DNA of 5,390 nucleotides from an uncultured Oscillospiraceae bacterium (GTDB lineage: Bacteria; Bacillota; Clostridia; Oscillospirales; Oscillospiraceae): NCBI GenBank assembly GCA_905236265.1, contig CAJOOV010000164.1:1-5390 (forward strand), given 5' to 3'. The translations under genes were made by a program, and so were the position numbers. The notes beneath the pieces were generated by a model that was not told the DNA's origin, ran no database searches, and saw only the letters and a program-made list of their open reading frames with translations. This document shows, piece by piece, positions 4,782 to 5,390 of this stretch. The stretch's first letter is position 1; every line of letters starts with the position of its first letter.

Positions 4782-5390
4782 CTATTTTGACGAAGCATCC
4801 CCGGAGTAACCGGATAAAGTGCAAAGTTTTTCCACTTCCTCCTGAGACAAAGGGCGGATTTGCCCCTCCTTCAGGGAATCTTCCAGAGACAAAGGCCCCA
4901 TAGCGATGCGCTTGAGCTGCTTCACCGGAAGCCCTCTGGAGGCCAGCATACGCTTCACCTGATGGTATTTCCCCTCCCGAACCGTCACCCGGCACACTCC
5001 CGGCTCCGGCAGCTCCAGCACGGCGGGGAGGCACTGCGTCCCGTCCCCCAGCGTCAGCCCCTGAGCGAAGGCATCACAGTCCTCCTGCGTCCCTGTCCCG
5101 TCCACCTGCGCCAGATAGACCTTGTCCACATGGTGCCGGGGGGAGCAGAGAGCATGGTTCAGCCCCCCGTCATCCGTCAGCAGCAGCAGTCCGGTGGTAT
5201 CCCTGTCCAGCCGCCCCACGGGGGCAAGTCCCGCCCGGCGCAGGGCAGGGGGCACCAGCTCCAGCACCGTGGGGGCGCTGGCGTCCTCCGTGGCGGTGAG
5301 ATACCCCGCCGGCTTGTGGAGCAGGAGATAGACATACTCCTGCCAGCGAAGGGGGACACCCTGCGCCTGAATCTCAGCGGCAAACGGGTC
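4782..5390 (-). CDS. rsuA: 16S rRNA pseudouridine synthase, RsuA family (N-terminus beyond right edge)
   Basis: RsuA converts a uridine of 16S rRNA (U516 in E. coli numbering) to pseudouridine during ribosome assembly. The reading frame stays open from the stop codon TAG (4782-4784) to the right edge, giving 202 visible residues; the GTG at 5265-5267 is an internal Val codon, not the start, because the preceding 41 codons encode conserved family sequence (LLLHKPAGYLTATED, visible residues 22-36). The catalytic Asp is visible residue 62 in GRLDRDTTGLLLLTDDG (codon 5205-5207). Further family motifs are SPRHH (83-87) and EGKYHQVKRML (139-149). The small N-terminal S4 RNA-binding domain must lie mostly beyond the edge. 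The motif set fits RsuA better than RluB, RluE or RluF, although paralogues are close. A tail of about 20 residues after the RPLSQEEVEKL segment is poorly conserved and probably disordered. No frameshift is seen. Confidence 0.93.
   Translation of the reverse strand, partial: DPFAAEIQAQGVPLRWQEYVYLLLHKPAGYLTATEDASAPTVLELVPPALRRAGLAPVGRLDRDTTGLLLLTDDGGLNHALCSPRHHVDKVYLAQVDGTGTQEDCDAFAQGLTLGDGTQCLPAVLELPEPGVCRVTVREGKYHQVKRMLASRGLPVKQLKRIAMGPLSLEDSLKEGQIRPLSQEEVEKLCTLSGYSGDASSK

Noticed and set aside
3705..4790. Plus-strand open frame of 361 codons opposite the PucR-like gene
   Set aside because: It shows no family motifs, and the minus-strand frame carries an unmistakable HTH domain with promoter, ribosome site and terminator.
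5265..5267. GTG as the start codon of the pseudouridine synthase
   Set aside because: The frame continues upstream to the window edge with conserved family sequence (HKPAGY), so the GTG is an internal Val codon.

Overview
The window comes from a bacterial chromosome that looks like a low-to-moderate GC Firmicute of class Clostridia, probably an Oscillospiraceae-like gut anaerobe. This is inferred from protein character, strong Shine-Dalgarno sites on most genes, textbook sigma-A promoters (all three visible ones have 17-bp spacers) and the ftsE-ftsX-hydrolase order. No rRNA or other taxonomic marker is present, so the family-level placement is a judgement.

Every real gene lies on the minus strand. 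From right to left (the direction of transcription) they are: (1) the C-terminal ~202 residues of an RsuA-type 16S rRNA pseudouridine synthase, running off the right edge (4782-5390); (2) a stand-alone PucR/CdaR-type transcription regulator (3567-4658) with its own promoter (4731-4759) and a strong terminator (3500-3534); (3) a three-gene cell-division/cell-wall operon, ftsE (2650-3342), ftsX (1776-2663) and a coiled-coil NlpC/P60 peptidoglycan hydrolase (285-1760), driven by a perfect-consensus promoter at 3437-3465 and closed by a hairpin terminator at 235-269; (4) the first 44 codons of an Lrp/AsnC-like regulator, running off the left edge (1-134), with its own promoter at 201-229.

The central operon is a self-contained functional unit. 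FtsE (cytoplasmic ATPase) and FtsX (membrane protein with a large extracellular loop) form a type VII-ABC-like mechanotransmission complex. FtsX is expected to hold the coiled-coil region of the secreted hydrolase and release its autoinhibition on ATP cycling, as known for FtsEX-PcsB, FtsEX-CwlO and FtsEX-EnvC. Here the partner hydrolase is encoded directly downstream of ftsX, 15 bp away, and has a CwlO/PcsB-like architecture with an NlpC/P60 catalytic domain.

I see no mobile elements, CRISPR arrays, tRNA or rRNA genes, and no clearly new biological system. The points most worth a second look are the serine at the usual third catalytic position of the NlpC/P60 domain, the structured 5' leader of the ftsE operon, the alternating inverted motifs in the leader of the PucR-like gene, and the very compact terminator/promoter junction at the left. 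No gene-free stretch exceeds 300 bases; the gaps are 135-284, 3343-3566 and 4659-4781, and each holds the promoter and terminator signals described.
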